Assembly: GCF_932276165.1 (NCBI RefSeq)
Contig: NC_063992.1
Location: 320,001-384,000 of the forward strand
Direction: 5' to 3'
Length of the DNA stretch: 64,000 nucleotides
Origin: Plutella xylostella
Lineage: Eukaryota; Arthropoda; Insecta; Lepidoptera; Plutellidae
The position numbers and the translations under genes were made by a program. Numbering within the stretch: position 1 is the stretch's first letter; the number at the start of each line of letters is the position of its first letter. The notes under the pieces were generated by a model that worked only from the letters and a program-made list of their open reading frames with translations, made no database searches and was not told where the DNA came from. Below, piece by piece: positions 21,101 through 30,507 of this stretch.

Positions 21101-23034
21101 TTGTTTGGAGTGTTTTGATGACGTTTTAGGCACTCCCTCCCATCGTTGGGTTGCCTTCTTATTCAACTGGTCCTAGACCATCCCAAATGTGCTTTCTTTT
21201 CAGCCTTCTTATTGAAATACAACTGGTGAGGTCAGTAGCCAGCTTGTTGGGGTGATCAGCAATCCTATCTCTGTAGGCTCTTGACAGGCTTTCCGCTTCC
21301 GCTTTAACCGTGGGCATTTGTAAGTACTCATGGACCTCACCAATTTTAGTGAACCATGGTGCATGGGCTATGGTTTTTAGAACACTGTTTTGGAACTGCT
21401 GCATTATTGCGATGTTGGAGGTTTTTGCTGATCCCCACAGTTGTATTCCATAGGCCCAAACAGGTTTTAATACAGCCTTGTATATTAACAGTTTATTGTT
21501 AACTGATAGTTTTGACTGTCTCCCAAGTAACCATGACAGTGACCGATACTTTTGGTTCAGCTCGTTTCTCTTCTTCTGAATGTGAGTTTTCCAGATCTGT
21601 TTCCTGTCCAAATGGAATCCAAGGTATTTCATGACCGTCTGATGATGCAGAACTTCACCTCCAAGTTTTACAGCAGGACAGTTGTCACATCTAAGAGTGA
21701 AAGTAATGTGGTTAGATTTGGCTGCACTTGCCTTGATCTTCCATCTTTTCATCCAGTTATGGATCTGGTCAAGATGACTGTACAGTTTTTGAAGCTGATA
21801 CGGGGTCTTTGTCCGATGCCAGGATGGCAGTATCATCGGCAAATGTGGCAGTTACAACATTTCCAGATTCTGGGATGTCAGCTGTATAAATTAGGTACAG
21901 AGCTGGACCCAGTACTGACCCTTGTGGTACTCCTGCCTTTACCTCATGAAGAGATGACATTCCCTCATTTATCTTCACATAAAAAATGTGATCTTCTATG
22001 TAGGATTTCAGCAGTTGATACAAATTGTGAGGAAGCCATAATTTTAATTTGTATAGGAGTCCAGCATGCCAGACCTTATCGAACGCTTGTTGCACGTCAA
22101 GGAATACCCCTGAACAGTACTCTTTTCTTTCTAGGGTGTGCCTGATGTGATCGCATACTCTGTGTACCTGTTCAATTGTAGAGTGCTTCCTTCCCTTCTA
22201 AAGCCGCTGGTTGGTGCTGTGGGTCAGTGTGAAGGAAAGGGTGTGCGGGATTTTATTCGACATAATATGTTTGTATTGACATAATACATAACTCCCCATT
22301 ATTAAAATATCGAAATTAAAATATTTTTAAAAAATCTTAAATTTTGTCAGAGTCCCTGGGACCCCATTAACAGTAAAGTGTTAATAGAGTCGAAAATACG
22401 AATTTCAGAAAAAAGTTTATTTGACATAATATGTTTGTATTGACATAATAAGTAACCCCCCATTATTAAAATACCAAAATTACAATATTGAAAAAAGATC
22501 GAAAATTTTTCTAAGTCCCGCACACCCTTTCCTTCACACTAACCGTGCTGTGGTATTCTCCTGTTATCCTCGAGCCATCGGTTCAGCCGTCCGCTCATGA
22601 CTTTTTCGAATAATTTCGATAGCAGACTTGGGGCCCTGTTCTTTTACAGAGAAGGGCAAAACAGTTAAAACGTCACATCTCGTATCTCTAGCACGCACCT
22701 GCACGGCGACGCGGCCGTCCTCGTTGGCGAGCGCCAGCAGGTGCTCGAAGCCGCCGCACTCCGCGAACCGGCACGCGAAGATCGGCGGGTCCTGCTCCCC
22801 CGCGCCCGCCCCCGCCGCCTCACCCGACTGCAGCCCGTAGTAGTAGAACGACTCCTCCGGCCGCACCATCAGCCGCCGCACCACGCTGTCGTAGTTCCAT
22901 CCCCTACCTGTGATACACACAATTCTTCATCATCAACATCCGATTCTCACGTCAACGATCACGACAATAAAACGGTAAGACTGAGACTTACATATGCCGA
23001 GTTGGCGGTCGATGAACACCTGGACATCATTCAT
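18162..23034 (-). CDS. dtl: CDT2/DTL homologue, WD40 substrate receptor of CRL4 ubiquitin ligase
   Basis: Four exons join in frame to 653 aa: 23034-22992, 22907-22699, 19995-19884 and 19759-18162. In this family the protein docks on DDB1-CUL4 and targets PCNA-bound CDT1, p21 and SET8 for destruction in S phase. The N-terminal HLLALANEDGRV region and at least five WD40 blades are visible. They include NNAVFDLAW...ALWDL, RSVKTAVFRP...VLVWDVR, VTALAFQDAHTLVSAG...KVWDLRK, FYIKAALSGDGRYLVSGSSD and EVTCAAWG. The two WD-x-R motifs are the kind that contact DDB1. The long C-terminal tail is Pro/Ala/Arg-rich and disordered. It ends with a PIP-like motif, TRTLLKYF (638-645), as CDT2 proteins do, and then a KEN triplet (650-652). 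Exon 4 is extremely GC-rich, which opens long meaningless frames on the other strand. Intron 2 holds nested transposons. The start ATG fits exon 1 and its strong donor GTAAGT. Confidence 0.92.
21159..22213 (-). pseudogene. LINE reverse transcriptase remnant
   Basis: Two overlapping frames carry one protein. About 22095-21769 holds the palm domain with GVPQGS and FADD. About 21842-21159 holds the thumb and C-terminal region, ending GLGPVE. The change of frame near 21.8 kb is a frameshift. Upstream coding continues beyond the MITE at 22553-22620. It lacks ORF1, the endonuclease and the first half of RT. Confidence 0.83.
22222..22544. mobile_element. MITE inside the Jockey-type LINE
   Basis: Its 29-bp terminal inverted repeats differ at one position: GGTCAGTGTGAAGGAAAGGG... 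at the left and the complement of GGTTAGTGTGAAGG... at the right. It is flanked by an 8-bp duplication, GTGCTGTG, at 22214-22221 and 22545-22552. Removing it with one target copy restores the LINE reading frame ...RRIPQH. The interior has two direct repeats around TTTGTATTGACATAATA (near 22260 and 22425). It has no coding capacity. Confidence 0.85.
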
Positions 23035-23158
23035 GGTGCCGGTTTCAAAAAGTTACACATAACAACACGGGGCACATTAATATCCAGAAATTACCACACT
23101 TTTCTCACGGAAAACAAAATGTTTACAGTCAGACATGCATGACATGAGATGAGATAAC

Positions 23159-23168
23159 GGCGCGAAAA
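23159..23168 (-). promoter_or_regulatory. consensus E2F-binding site upstream of dtl
   Basis: GGCGCGAAAA (TTTTCGCGCC on the gene strand) matches the E2F consensus TTTSSCGC. It lies 125 bases upstream of the CDT2 start codon. DTL genes are known to be S-phase expressed, so the site is plausible. Binding itself is inference. Confidence 0.6.
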
Positions 23169-23467
23169 TTTATGTCACATGTCAAATTGACAACTGTGAT
23201 CAACTTTTTTTAACGAGTATGACCAGTACAGATTTTCAAATAATCTACTATCAATCCATTTCAAGAAAGCACAAGCAGTGCTTAGGTCAAAAAGGAAAGA
23301 GAAGGCCTGGTGTGCAACATCAAAGGGTGGACCGGTGTAAAAACCGAGGAAGAAATATTTAAACTGGCCAAGAATAGATATCTAGCGCTGCAAAGAGCTC
23401 ACTGCCAACCTCCAATGATGGAGAGGCACTACAGAAAAGAAGAAGGCAGCGTATGTAACGCTGAAGG

Positions 23468-23545
23468 TGCCGACACACTAGCGGACGCGGCTGACAGCCG
23501 CGCCGCGTAGCGCGTCCGTAAGCTGCGTCTCCTAGTGTGTCCGCA
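23468..23545. repeat. short fold-back repeat
   Basis: TGCCGACACACTAG at the left pairs with CTAGTGTGTCCGCA at the right. The interior is a GC-rich partial palindrome (GGACGCGGCTGACAGCCGCG). It is 78 bp, probably a small MITE, and no target duplication was seen. Confidence 0.55.
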
Positions 23546-23597
23546 CTTTTATAATGCCAAAAATGTGGACCCAGATTTACAATATCCCATGAACCAT

Positions 23598-23728
23598 GAC
23601 CGGCCCAACGAACGCCAACGAACAGGTTTCGTTGACCTTCGTTGCTGCAATCTGCCCTGTATTATTTATGATAAATATCCATCGTTGGGATAATCGTTGG
23701 CGTTCGTTGTGCGTTCGTTGGCCCGGTC
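23598..23728. repeat. short MITE-like fold-back repeat
   Basis: GACCGGCCCAACGAACGCC at the left is matched inversely by GCGTTCGTTGGCCCGGTC at the right. The AACGAACG and CGTTCGTT units recur inside. It is 131 bp and non-coding, lying between the two divergent genes. Confidence 0.55.
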
Positions 23729-24145
23729 TGTACGCAGCTTAAGTCATCTAGCGAATGACTTGACTTCGGCCGTTATTATTCAGAGTTTTAAATAAATGGA
23801 TGTTTATGAACGCAGCACTAAAAATTAAAAAAAAGTTTAATGCCGCCCGCCATCTTTCTGTGTTTGTGTTGTGCAGTAGGATTTGGAGATTTTGAAGATT
23901 TCAATTTTCCTTGGATTTCATCATTTTTTATCAGCACATTAGAATAATTTCTCGAAGATTGTTACTAAGACTATTGAATTGACATCGTTTTGAATATCAG
24001 CCTAACTTAGTTCTCATGTAAAAATCGGCCGATGGTGAATTTGAAAAAGATATTTGTCTTCGAGCTTTTAACTTAAATTTCATTGTTATTTGTGTATAAA
24101 AGACGGCTGCAGCAGATTACCTCGCTATTAAAACAGTTGTGTACG

Positions 24146-24224
24146 GTAAGTGTCATTATTTTCCTTAATTTTTTAAGTTGGATTAAGTAGAAGATATCTA
24201 ACGATATTACGTATTACGTTACAG
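24146..24224 (+). other. small intron in the 5' UTR of the 454-aa gene
   Basis: Donor GTAAGTG follows TGTGTACG, and a TTACAG acceptor lies 79 bases downstream, upstream of the start codon at 24409. Both sites match consensus well, but use of the intron is predicted only. Confidence 0.5.
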
Positions 24225-24408
24225 GTTCCTGGGATGTAACATGAAAAAATGGCATTGGCCACCACACCAGCTAGTGCCTTTTATCGTTTTGCAGAACGCA
24301 AATTAAATATCTTCGCATCTGAGCAGATTGATTCCACCTCCAGTGTTGGGTCAGCCCGGCCCCCGGCGAGGCACCCGCCCCCGGCCCCGGCCCCCCGCGC
24401 GTGACGCC

Positions 24409-25773
24409 ATGGACGAGATCAGCTACTGGGTGTTCACCAAGCGCGCGCCCTGCCTCATGAACTATGACAACCTGCTGAAGCAGCGCGAGCAGGACGCCGG
24501 CCTGCGCGACCTCAAGCAGCCCGTGAGCATCAGCGACGACGACAACACTCCTCCTCCACCTAAAAAGAAGAAGAAAAAGAAACTCTCTCTTCTTGATGAT
24601 GATTCTGGTTCAGATAAAGTACAAGGAAATGTATATTTTGACTCATCTAACCAGCCACAGGTCAAACCTACTATACTGAGTAGTTGCAAATCATCAGATG
24701 TAGAGTTTAACATAAAGAAAGTCAATGTACGGGCTAAACCGAAAAGAAAAAGCCTTCAAAAGAACAATCGGCCAACTCCTCGTAAGAAAAATGTGATTGT
24801 TTCATCCACACCTAAGATATCTGCAACTACCGCTGTGCGCCGCAGCCTCCGTAACTCGCGCAAGGGCTGTAACGAGAGCTTTCAACTCAATGACTCTTTT
24901 GACAAGCTGAATGGAACTTGTCTCACCAAGTCTCCTGCTAAAGCCAACATATTAAGCAAAGATCATAGTAAATACTCTACTGAAAAAGTACTGAACGGGG
25001 ACAAAGCTGAAATTACAAGGATTAGTTTTACTGATAAGGTAAAAAATGAAAGTAATCTGAATGGAAAATATGAAGATTTGAGTGATGTGTCCGGATTTAC
25101 AGCCAATTACATCAGATCCACCAAGTTAGACAGCTCTAAGAATGGGAAGCAGCTGGGCTGCAAGGGCCGGCGCCCGCTGGCTCGCCGCGCCATGCAGAAG
25201 CTCACGCACAGCCCCGCCACTCCCTCACTCCAAAACAACAAGAATAATAGTTTTAAGATAAATGATTCTAAAACCAAGAGAAGTCCTAGAAATAAAACCG
25301 ATAGCCCAGTAAAATTGGATCAAACATTAGATTCACACAATGGAATTTCAAGATATCCAAAAAGGTGTAGAAATAATATATCACATGAATTAAGTGAACA
25401 AAACACTTCCAATAACAGAACATCACCAAGCAAAAGAAGAAAAGTTAACAATAACACAAATACAAGTAATGTAGACCATGCAGAAGTGACTGAGAGTACC
25501 AGAGTGTCCAAGACGAGGAGCGGGCGCAGCCAGCTGGCGGGCCGGGGGGCGCGGGGGCGCTGCGCCAGCCCCGCCGCCGCACTAGATGCTGGCGGTTCAC
25601 GGAGGAACCCCAGTGAATCACCTTCCAAGACTTTGAGACAGAAGAAATCTGTGAATAAAAGTGTCCAGTCGACTGCAGGCAGAGACTCGCTGAGGGACAA
25701 GAGTGGGTTTGCAGCTTGTTTTTCGGACAGTGATGATGACAAGCCACTCAAGACTCAGAAGTTTTTCTGTTAG
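24409..25773 (+). CDS. unrecognised 454-aa basic, probably nuclear protein
   Basis: One exon codes 454 aa from an ATG in good context (GACGCCATGG) to TAG. The N-terminus (MDEISYWVFTKRAPCLMNYD) looks folded or conserved. The rest is rich in Ser, Lys, Asn and Arg and looks disordered. It has a PPPPKKKKKKK block near residue 50 that could act as a nuclear localisation signal, an RRSLRNSRKG motif, and several SP/TP sites that could be CDK sites. The acidic C-terminus has FSDSDDDKPLKTQKFFC. The QKFF ending faintly recalls a PCNA-binding tail, but the spacing is not canonical. The exon is a patchwork of GC-rich segments (start, about 25140-25230, about 25510-25590) and AT-rich ones. It is divergent from dtl. 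A short upstream frame ends 4 bases before the start. I do not recognise the family. Confidence 0.8.
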   Translation: MDEISYWVFTKRAPCLMNYDNLLKQREQDAGLRDLKQPVSISDDDNTPPPPKKKKKKKLSLLDDDSGSDKVQGNVYFDSSNQPQVKPTILSSCKSSDVEFNIKKVNVRAKPKRKSLQKNNRPTPRKKNVIVSSTPKISATTAVRRSLRNSRKGCNESFQLNDSFDKLNGTCLTKSPAKANILSKDHSKYSTEKVLNGDKAEITRISFTDKVKNESNLNGKYEDLSDVSGFTANYIRSTKLDSSKNGKQLGCKGRRPLARRAMQKLTHSPATPSLQNNKNNSFKINDSKTKRSPRNKTDSPVKLDQTLDSHNGISRYPKRCRNNISHELSEQNTSNNRTSPSKRRKVNNNTNTSNVDHAEVTESTRVSKTRSGRSQLAGRGARGRCASPAAALDAGGSRRNPSESPSKTLRQKKSVNKSVQSTAGRDSLRDKSGFAACFSDSDDDKPLKTQKFFC

Positions 25774-26010
25774 GCTGTTCTTGTTTGGTTGGATGTTCGG
25801 CTGTGCAGTGTCTGTCAAAAGCCTGAATGTTGTATGTTAGGTTTGAGAACATGTGAGTGCAATTGAGTTGAACTTGCCTTAATCATAGTGAATTTGATAT
25901 GCTAAGGACATGATATTTCTGATATCTGTGGATATAGTTATGTCCACACTGTGTCTGAGGCTACAGTGTTGGTGGTAGCTGTTCTTCTCTTTGTGCGGGG
26001 AATGCATTCA

Positions 26011-26016
26011 AATAAA
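26011..26016 (+). terminator. candidate poly(A) signal of the 454-aa gene
   Basis: AATAAA lies about 240 bases after the stop codon, with a T- and G-rich stretch within the following 30 bases. Confidence 0.45.
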
Positions 26017-26039
26017 ATTTGTGTGCAGACAATAGTTGT

Positions 26040-27290
26040 GCCATTCTTTACAAATTAAGCTAAGGTAGCATGTTTCACTAAGTTCATGAAACAATAAGGT
26101 GTAAACATTTCCTATATATTATTATACTGATATTCATGTATATTGCCAATAGTTTAACAGTGGCTTGTAAGTTGCTTTTAGAAAATAATAATTTTCTTTA
26201 TTGGTTTTGTAAATAATGTTGTTCTGGACCATTTACTGTACAAATTTTAAGACAAATGGTTTTATATTCAAACTGCAGTTGAAGTTGTACCTGCTCAAGT
26301 AGGTACTGTGATCAATTTCAAACAACTGGACAATTGGACATTATGGAGGCTGGAGGTTCGTTATACCTTTATATTTTCATTAAAAGGGAACAAAAGCAGT
26401 TAGTGACAAGAATGGAAAAAATTATACGATTTTTATTGTCATTTTTCATTCATTACAAAATAAATTTTGGACATCTCATAAAATATTGTAATTTAATAAA
26501 ATATTAATTAGTTTGGCCCAAAGGAGCTGAGGTCTCCACACTCTCCACCCATCACCTGTAGCAGTGATCTACCTGTTAGCTAATAATAAATGTTTGTGGT
26601 AAGATTGTATGTAAATAATTTAGTGATACAAAACATAAGTTATGAATTTATGAAGCAAACTTATAATTTATAATAAATATAGTACATGTATGTTCTAGAT
26701 TAAAATTACTAGGTATTTATTGCAATTTTATACCACAAAATGTACCAACTTTTTGTTGAATAATAAACATAGGTACCTATGTGAAATAAACTGTTGATCC
26801 AGACCCGACACGACTCTATACAATGTACGTAATTAATGTTATACAATACATAAATACATATTTATGAAATAAAATAGACAAAACTTTGTCCTACTGTATC
26901 ATACAATTAAGGCTTTTTGAAAATATAAAGCTATAAAATATAGTTGCGTTAGTTTTACTCTGTATAGTAATTAAAATTATAATGGTAGGTAGTTATTTAG
27001 CAATGCAGTAGTAACCTATTCTTTCTTACAAACATTATAATAATAGTGGCATTGTAATTAATACTTATTCGAGACAATGCCAAGGCCTTAATGTGACGAC
27101 TGGGCAAAGCATGGGGTATGATCTTTAGTTCGCTTTTCATTTACTCTACAATTTCAGTTTCTCTACTAACTACTTATTTATGTTTTACGGTAGACTTGCA
27201 GAGCTAACTAAATTTTGCTCTCAATAATCATAAAAAAAATATCCGCCGTCCAATAACCCGGCTCGTCACCAGCATCGCCGTGGACTGCAC
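26040..27290. other. AT-rich convergent intergenic region
   Basis: This lies between the 3' ends of the 454-aa gene and the dehydrogenase gene. No gene or defined repeat was seen. It probably holds the 3' UTR of the minus-strand gene next to 27296. Confidence 0.5.
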
Positions 27291-27295
27291 CGCGT

Positions 27296-29844
27296 CTACT
27301 TCATCTGTCGCGTCATGATGTCGCTGCGCCCGGCGCCGGCGAGCGACAGGCCGCCGTCCACGGGGATGACAGCTCCCGTGAGGCTCGATGCACCGCGCGC
27401 CGCCGCCGCCGCCACCAGCGCCGCCACCTCCCGCGCCTCTGCCGCGCGGCCCAGCGGCACCCCCGCCCCGGCCTCCGCCAACCACGCCGCGTACTGCTCC
27501 GCCGTGTAGTCCGTCAGACGCTGCACGAATGTCGAGCGCTAGGGGAACGATAAACTGTTAATGATTAAGGAAACCAAGATTGGTGGCGTCGTAGGCATCA
27601 GTGGATCAGGCTGGTTGTAGCTAGTACGTGTCGATCCCTCGTATATAAATGTTAAAAGAGGCTTTATTCTTCTTAATTTCGTTTTCTACATTTTAAACAG
27701 TTCCCAAATAGTAGGTAGGTACTGTATAGGTAGAGATCAGAGATAATCCTGTCTAATAGCTACTCACAGTGATACCAGGGCTGATGGCATTGACCCTGAC
27801 CCCGAGCGGCGCCAACTCCAATGCTATGCACCTTGTGAACTGGTCCAACGCGGCCTGAAATTAACAAATAACATCCATAGAAATAAAAAATAAAAAAAAA
27901 CACGCATTCACGCCTTGTACTAATGTACTCCCTTGCGGGGTAGGCAGAGGTGCATTGCTGCACCCACTTTTCGCCAGAGTGTTATGTTAGTCCCAATGTA
28001 ATAGGGGGCGGGCCTATTGGCATTTTACGGGCACATCCAAGACCCAAACGAGAACAAATATCTGCCCCAGCCGGGAATCGGACCCGGGACCATCGGCTCA
28101 GTAGTCAGGGTCACTAACCACTACGCCATTCGGTCGTCTCTATCCATAGAAATGTCTACAATAATCGCCATTATAAGTAGGCTGATTGAAGATTAGCCAC
28201 GGCCTTTAGACATAGACTTTCAAGCTCACCATGCCTTTGGTCACGAACGCGGAACGGTTACCTTAGTCATGCTGTAGGGCAGCGACCCGACGGAGGGCAT
28301 GCTCCCGCTGACGCTGGAGATGTTGACGATGTTCCCGCGGGTCTCCACGAGGCGCGGCGCCAGCAGCCGGGTCAGCTGGTACACGGCGCGCACGTTGGTC
28401 CGGAACACCCGGTCGAACGCGCTCATGTCCGGGTCGTGCAGCAGGCACGTGCGCGCGCCCACGCCCGCGTTGTTGATCAGCACGTCCAGTCTGCAAGTCC
28501 ACGACAGTCAGTTCTCATTAGGTACATACCTTTAAATCTCATGGGTACAGTACCTATAGTTTGGTAGACAAGTAAACAGTAGCAAAGGTACCTAATACCT
28601 ACTATGTGAAATAAACGGTAGGTAGATATACCTATGTGATTTTTTTTCTGCTTTATCATAGATCTAGCTGGCTAATTGTCGACTGCTGCACATGCACATA
28701 AGCACATAAATATAATAATAACTAGACAGAGTCCCTACGGAATTCTATATAAGGACGCCAATTAGGGTGCTTTTCCACCAGAGATGTGCTATGCTACGAT
28801 GCTATGGATGCGTTTGATATCCACCAATCATATTAATTGGTGCACATAGCTTAGCACTGGTGGAAACGGATTCAACTAAGATATGTTTTTTGTATGGAAT
28901 GATGCGTGCTATGGATGTGTGCTATGGATGCGTGCTATGGATATGTGCTATGGACCATCGCAAGTGGTGTAGCTATGTATGTGCAGAGCAGACCTACAGT
29001 ATGCCCGCGTTTTTCTCGCATCTTTCTCGCACAGCTACTTTGCGGCGGCGCATCTTCGTAGCGCATCTTCCTCGCACAGCTACCTAGCGTAGTATTGGTG
29101 GAAACGGTCACATATTTTCGTAGCGTAGATATCACATCTTCGCAGCATAGCTGCATAGCACATCTCTGGTGGAAAAGCACCCTTAAGGAGAGCCTCAAAA
29201 CTGACCTCGGCATTCCTCACCTCACAAAATATCTATAGGGTTTGTAGATAATTTCGAATTCATATTGGAAATAAGTACTTAATGCAAAAACAAAACACTC
29301 CACGAATCTTACAGATAAATTATATATTTATTTTACCGTTGTAAGAATAATCTGATAAAGTTCATTGTACTGGCTGTTCGTACACATACTTAAGTAGGTA
29401 GGTAAGTACTTATGAAAGATAAAATAAACCGACTATTACAATCGTACTGAAGTAGTTACTTTACAAAACATCAATTTAAGACGCTATCCGCTCTATTGTA
29501 CTTACAATTGGTTGACAGAGAGTACAGGAGACACAATCAAATAAATAGTATCTCAATAAACACCCAAGCATTATATTTATAAAGGTATATACCTACCTTC
29601 CGAAATGGTCGATGGTGTCCTTGGCCGTCTTCTCGCAGCCCTCGTCCGTGGCGAGGTCGGCGACGATCTCCAGCACGTCCTGGCCCCTCAGGGCTCGGCA
29701 CTTGTCCGCCACCTTCTTGAGGTTGTCCTGGTTCCGCCCGGACAGCGCCAGCCGCGCGCCGCGCCCCGCCAGCAGCTCCGCGATGGCCTCGCCGATGCCC
29801 GCGCTCGCGCCGGTCACCAACACCACTTGATCCGCGAAGTCCAT
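27296..29844 (-). CDS. classical short-chain dehydrogenase/reductase (FabG-like)
   Basis: Four exons join in frame to 268 aa: 29844-29597, 28490-28262, 27854-27768 and 27538-27296. All have consensus splice sites. The protein has the NAD(P) Rossmann motif TGASAGIG (residues 11-18), NNAG (89-92), and the catalytic tetrad Asn115, Ser142 (NISSVSG), Tyr155 and Lys159 (YSMTK). The C-terminal PVDGG motif (AVIPVDGGLSLAG) is typical of classical SDRs such as 3-oxoacyl-ACP reductase-like enzymes. The length is normal for the family. It should be a cytosolic NAD(P)H-dependent oxidoreductase acting on a carbonyl or alcohol; the substrate cannot be read from sequence. Gly12 is followed by ALSGR at the end of beta-2, where the Arg fits NADPH preference. 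The start ATG lies just before the Rossmann strand. A TTG-initiated extension is unlikely. Introns contain a SINE and a MITE. Confidence 0.92.
27885..28141 (-). mobile_element. tRNA-derived SINE, copy 2, with a different 3' body
   Basis: On the minus strand the head matches the other two SINEs (CGAATGGCGTAGTGGTTAG, box B GGTCCCGGGTCCGATTCC). After ATATTTGTTCTC it continues into another body, including GCAGCAATGCACCTCTGCC and CCCCGCAAGGGAGTACATT, and an A/T-rich tail. It is flanked by a perfect 12-bp duplication, ATCCATAGAAAT, at 27873-27884 and 28142-28153. It lies in an intron of the dehydrogenase gene. Confidence 0.9.
28765..29182. mobile_element. PIF/Harbinger-like MITE, 418 bp
   Basis: The termini GGGTGCTTTTCCACCAGAGA and their complement are perfect over more than 28 bp. 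A 3-bp TTA duplication flanks it (28762-28764 and 29183-29185). A GGG start and a TTA target are hallmarks of PIF/Harbinger. The interior has about four tandem units of ATGGATGCGTGCT type near 28905-28955. It is non-coding and lies in intron 1 of the dehydrogenase gene. Confidence 0.85.
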
Positions 29845-30507
29845 CGCTCCCACTGACAATTTGCCGCCGAGGAAGTGATTAAAGTTGTTGACAGGCTTTT
29901 GTCTATATTTATACTGATGTTATCAGTGTGGTAGCGTTTTGCGAAGGTTTTCTGCTTGTTTGCGTGGAAAGCAAGCGTTGTGATATCGGTGAAATGTGGG
30001 ACGCGACTGCGTGCGCGAGTTGAGAGAGAGCGGTTATCCGCCGCATTGCATGTGGTATCAGACAGTGAGTCAGTGGCGCGTGTTTTGAAACTATACAAGG
30101 CCAGAACGCAGAGGGTGGGACTGCTCACGTATAGTTTCAAATTAAAATGGTGCCATGATTTACTTGAAAGTATACAAGGCCATTACGCACTAATCGCGTA
30201 TATTTTCAAGTAAGTTTGGCCAAAATTATGGCTTGAAAATATACTGCAGCAGTTACCTCTGCGTACTAATCGTGTATATTTTCAAGTGCCACGCGGCCAT
30301 GCGACCACTTGAAACTATACGTGATTAGTTACCAGTTAGTAGGTTTTTTATATTTAATACCCATAGATAGATAGGGTAGGCTCCCCAAAACTTGATGAAA
30401 AATATGTCTCTAATAGGTCTATAGAGTAATATACCTACTCACGAGCAATCAATAAGTCGAAGTTGCAAAATGTCAACACCAAATTTATATTAAGAGCTTA
30501 CATTATA

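Larger units (their letters stand above)
21050..22620 (-). mobile_element. 5'-truncated Jockey-type LINE, broken by a MITE
   Basis: On the minus strand this encodes the end of a reverse transcriptase, starting at LLSKLFEKVMSGRLNRW. QQAFDKVWHAGLLYKL, GVPQGSVLGPALYLIYTADI and TATFADDTAILA follow, then the C-terminal region MKYLGFHLDRKQIWKTHI. A short A-tail ends it. It is flanked by a 9-bp duplication, AGCAGACTT, at 21041-21049 and 22621-22629. A frame change near 21.8 kb and a MITE at 22222-22544 break the frame, so this copy is dead. It sits wholly inside CDT2 intron 2. Confidence 0.87.
20758..22664. mobile_element. fold-back element in CDT2 intron 2, split by a LINE
   Basis: The left arm starts at 20758 (CTGTTTTGTCCCTCTC...GGGCCCCAAGTCTACTAAGG). 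It is the imperfect inverse of the right end (22664 downward, CTGTTTTGCCCTTCTC...GGGCCCCAAGTCTGCT). The right arm is interrupted by the LINE at 21050-22620 and resumes below 21041 (AAGGAATGGTGGCACAG). Removing the LINE and one target copy joins the arm over about 90 bp. No target duplication of this outer element was found. Confidence 0.6.

Noticed and set aside
24641..25752. CDT2-like PIP degron in the neighbouring 454-aa protein
   Set aside because: The C-terminal LKTQKFFC lacks the hydrophobic residue three positions after Gln and the TD pair needed for a PIP degron. Kept only as a weak resemblance.
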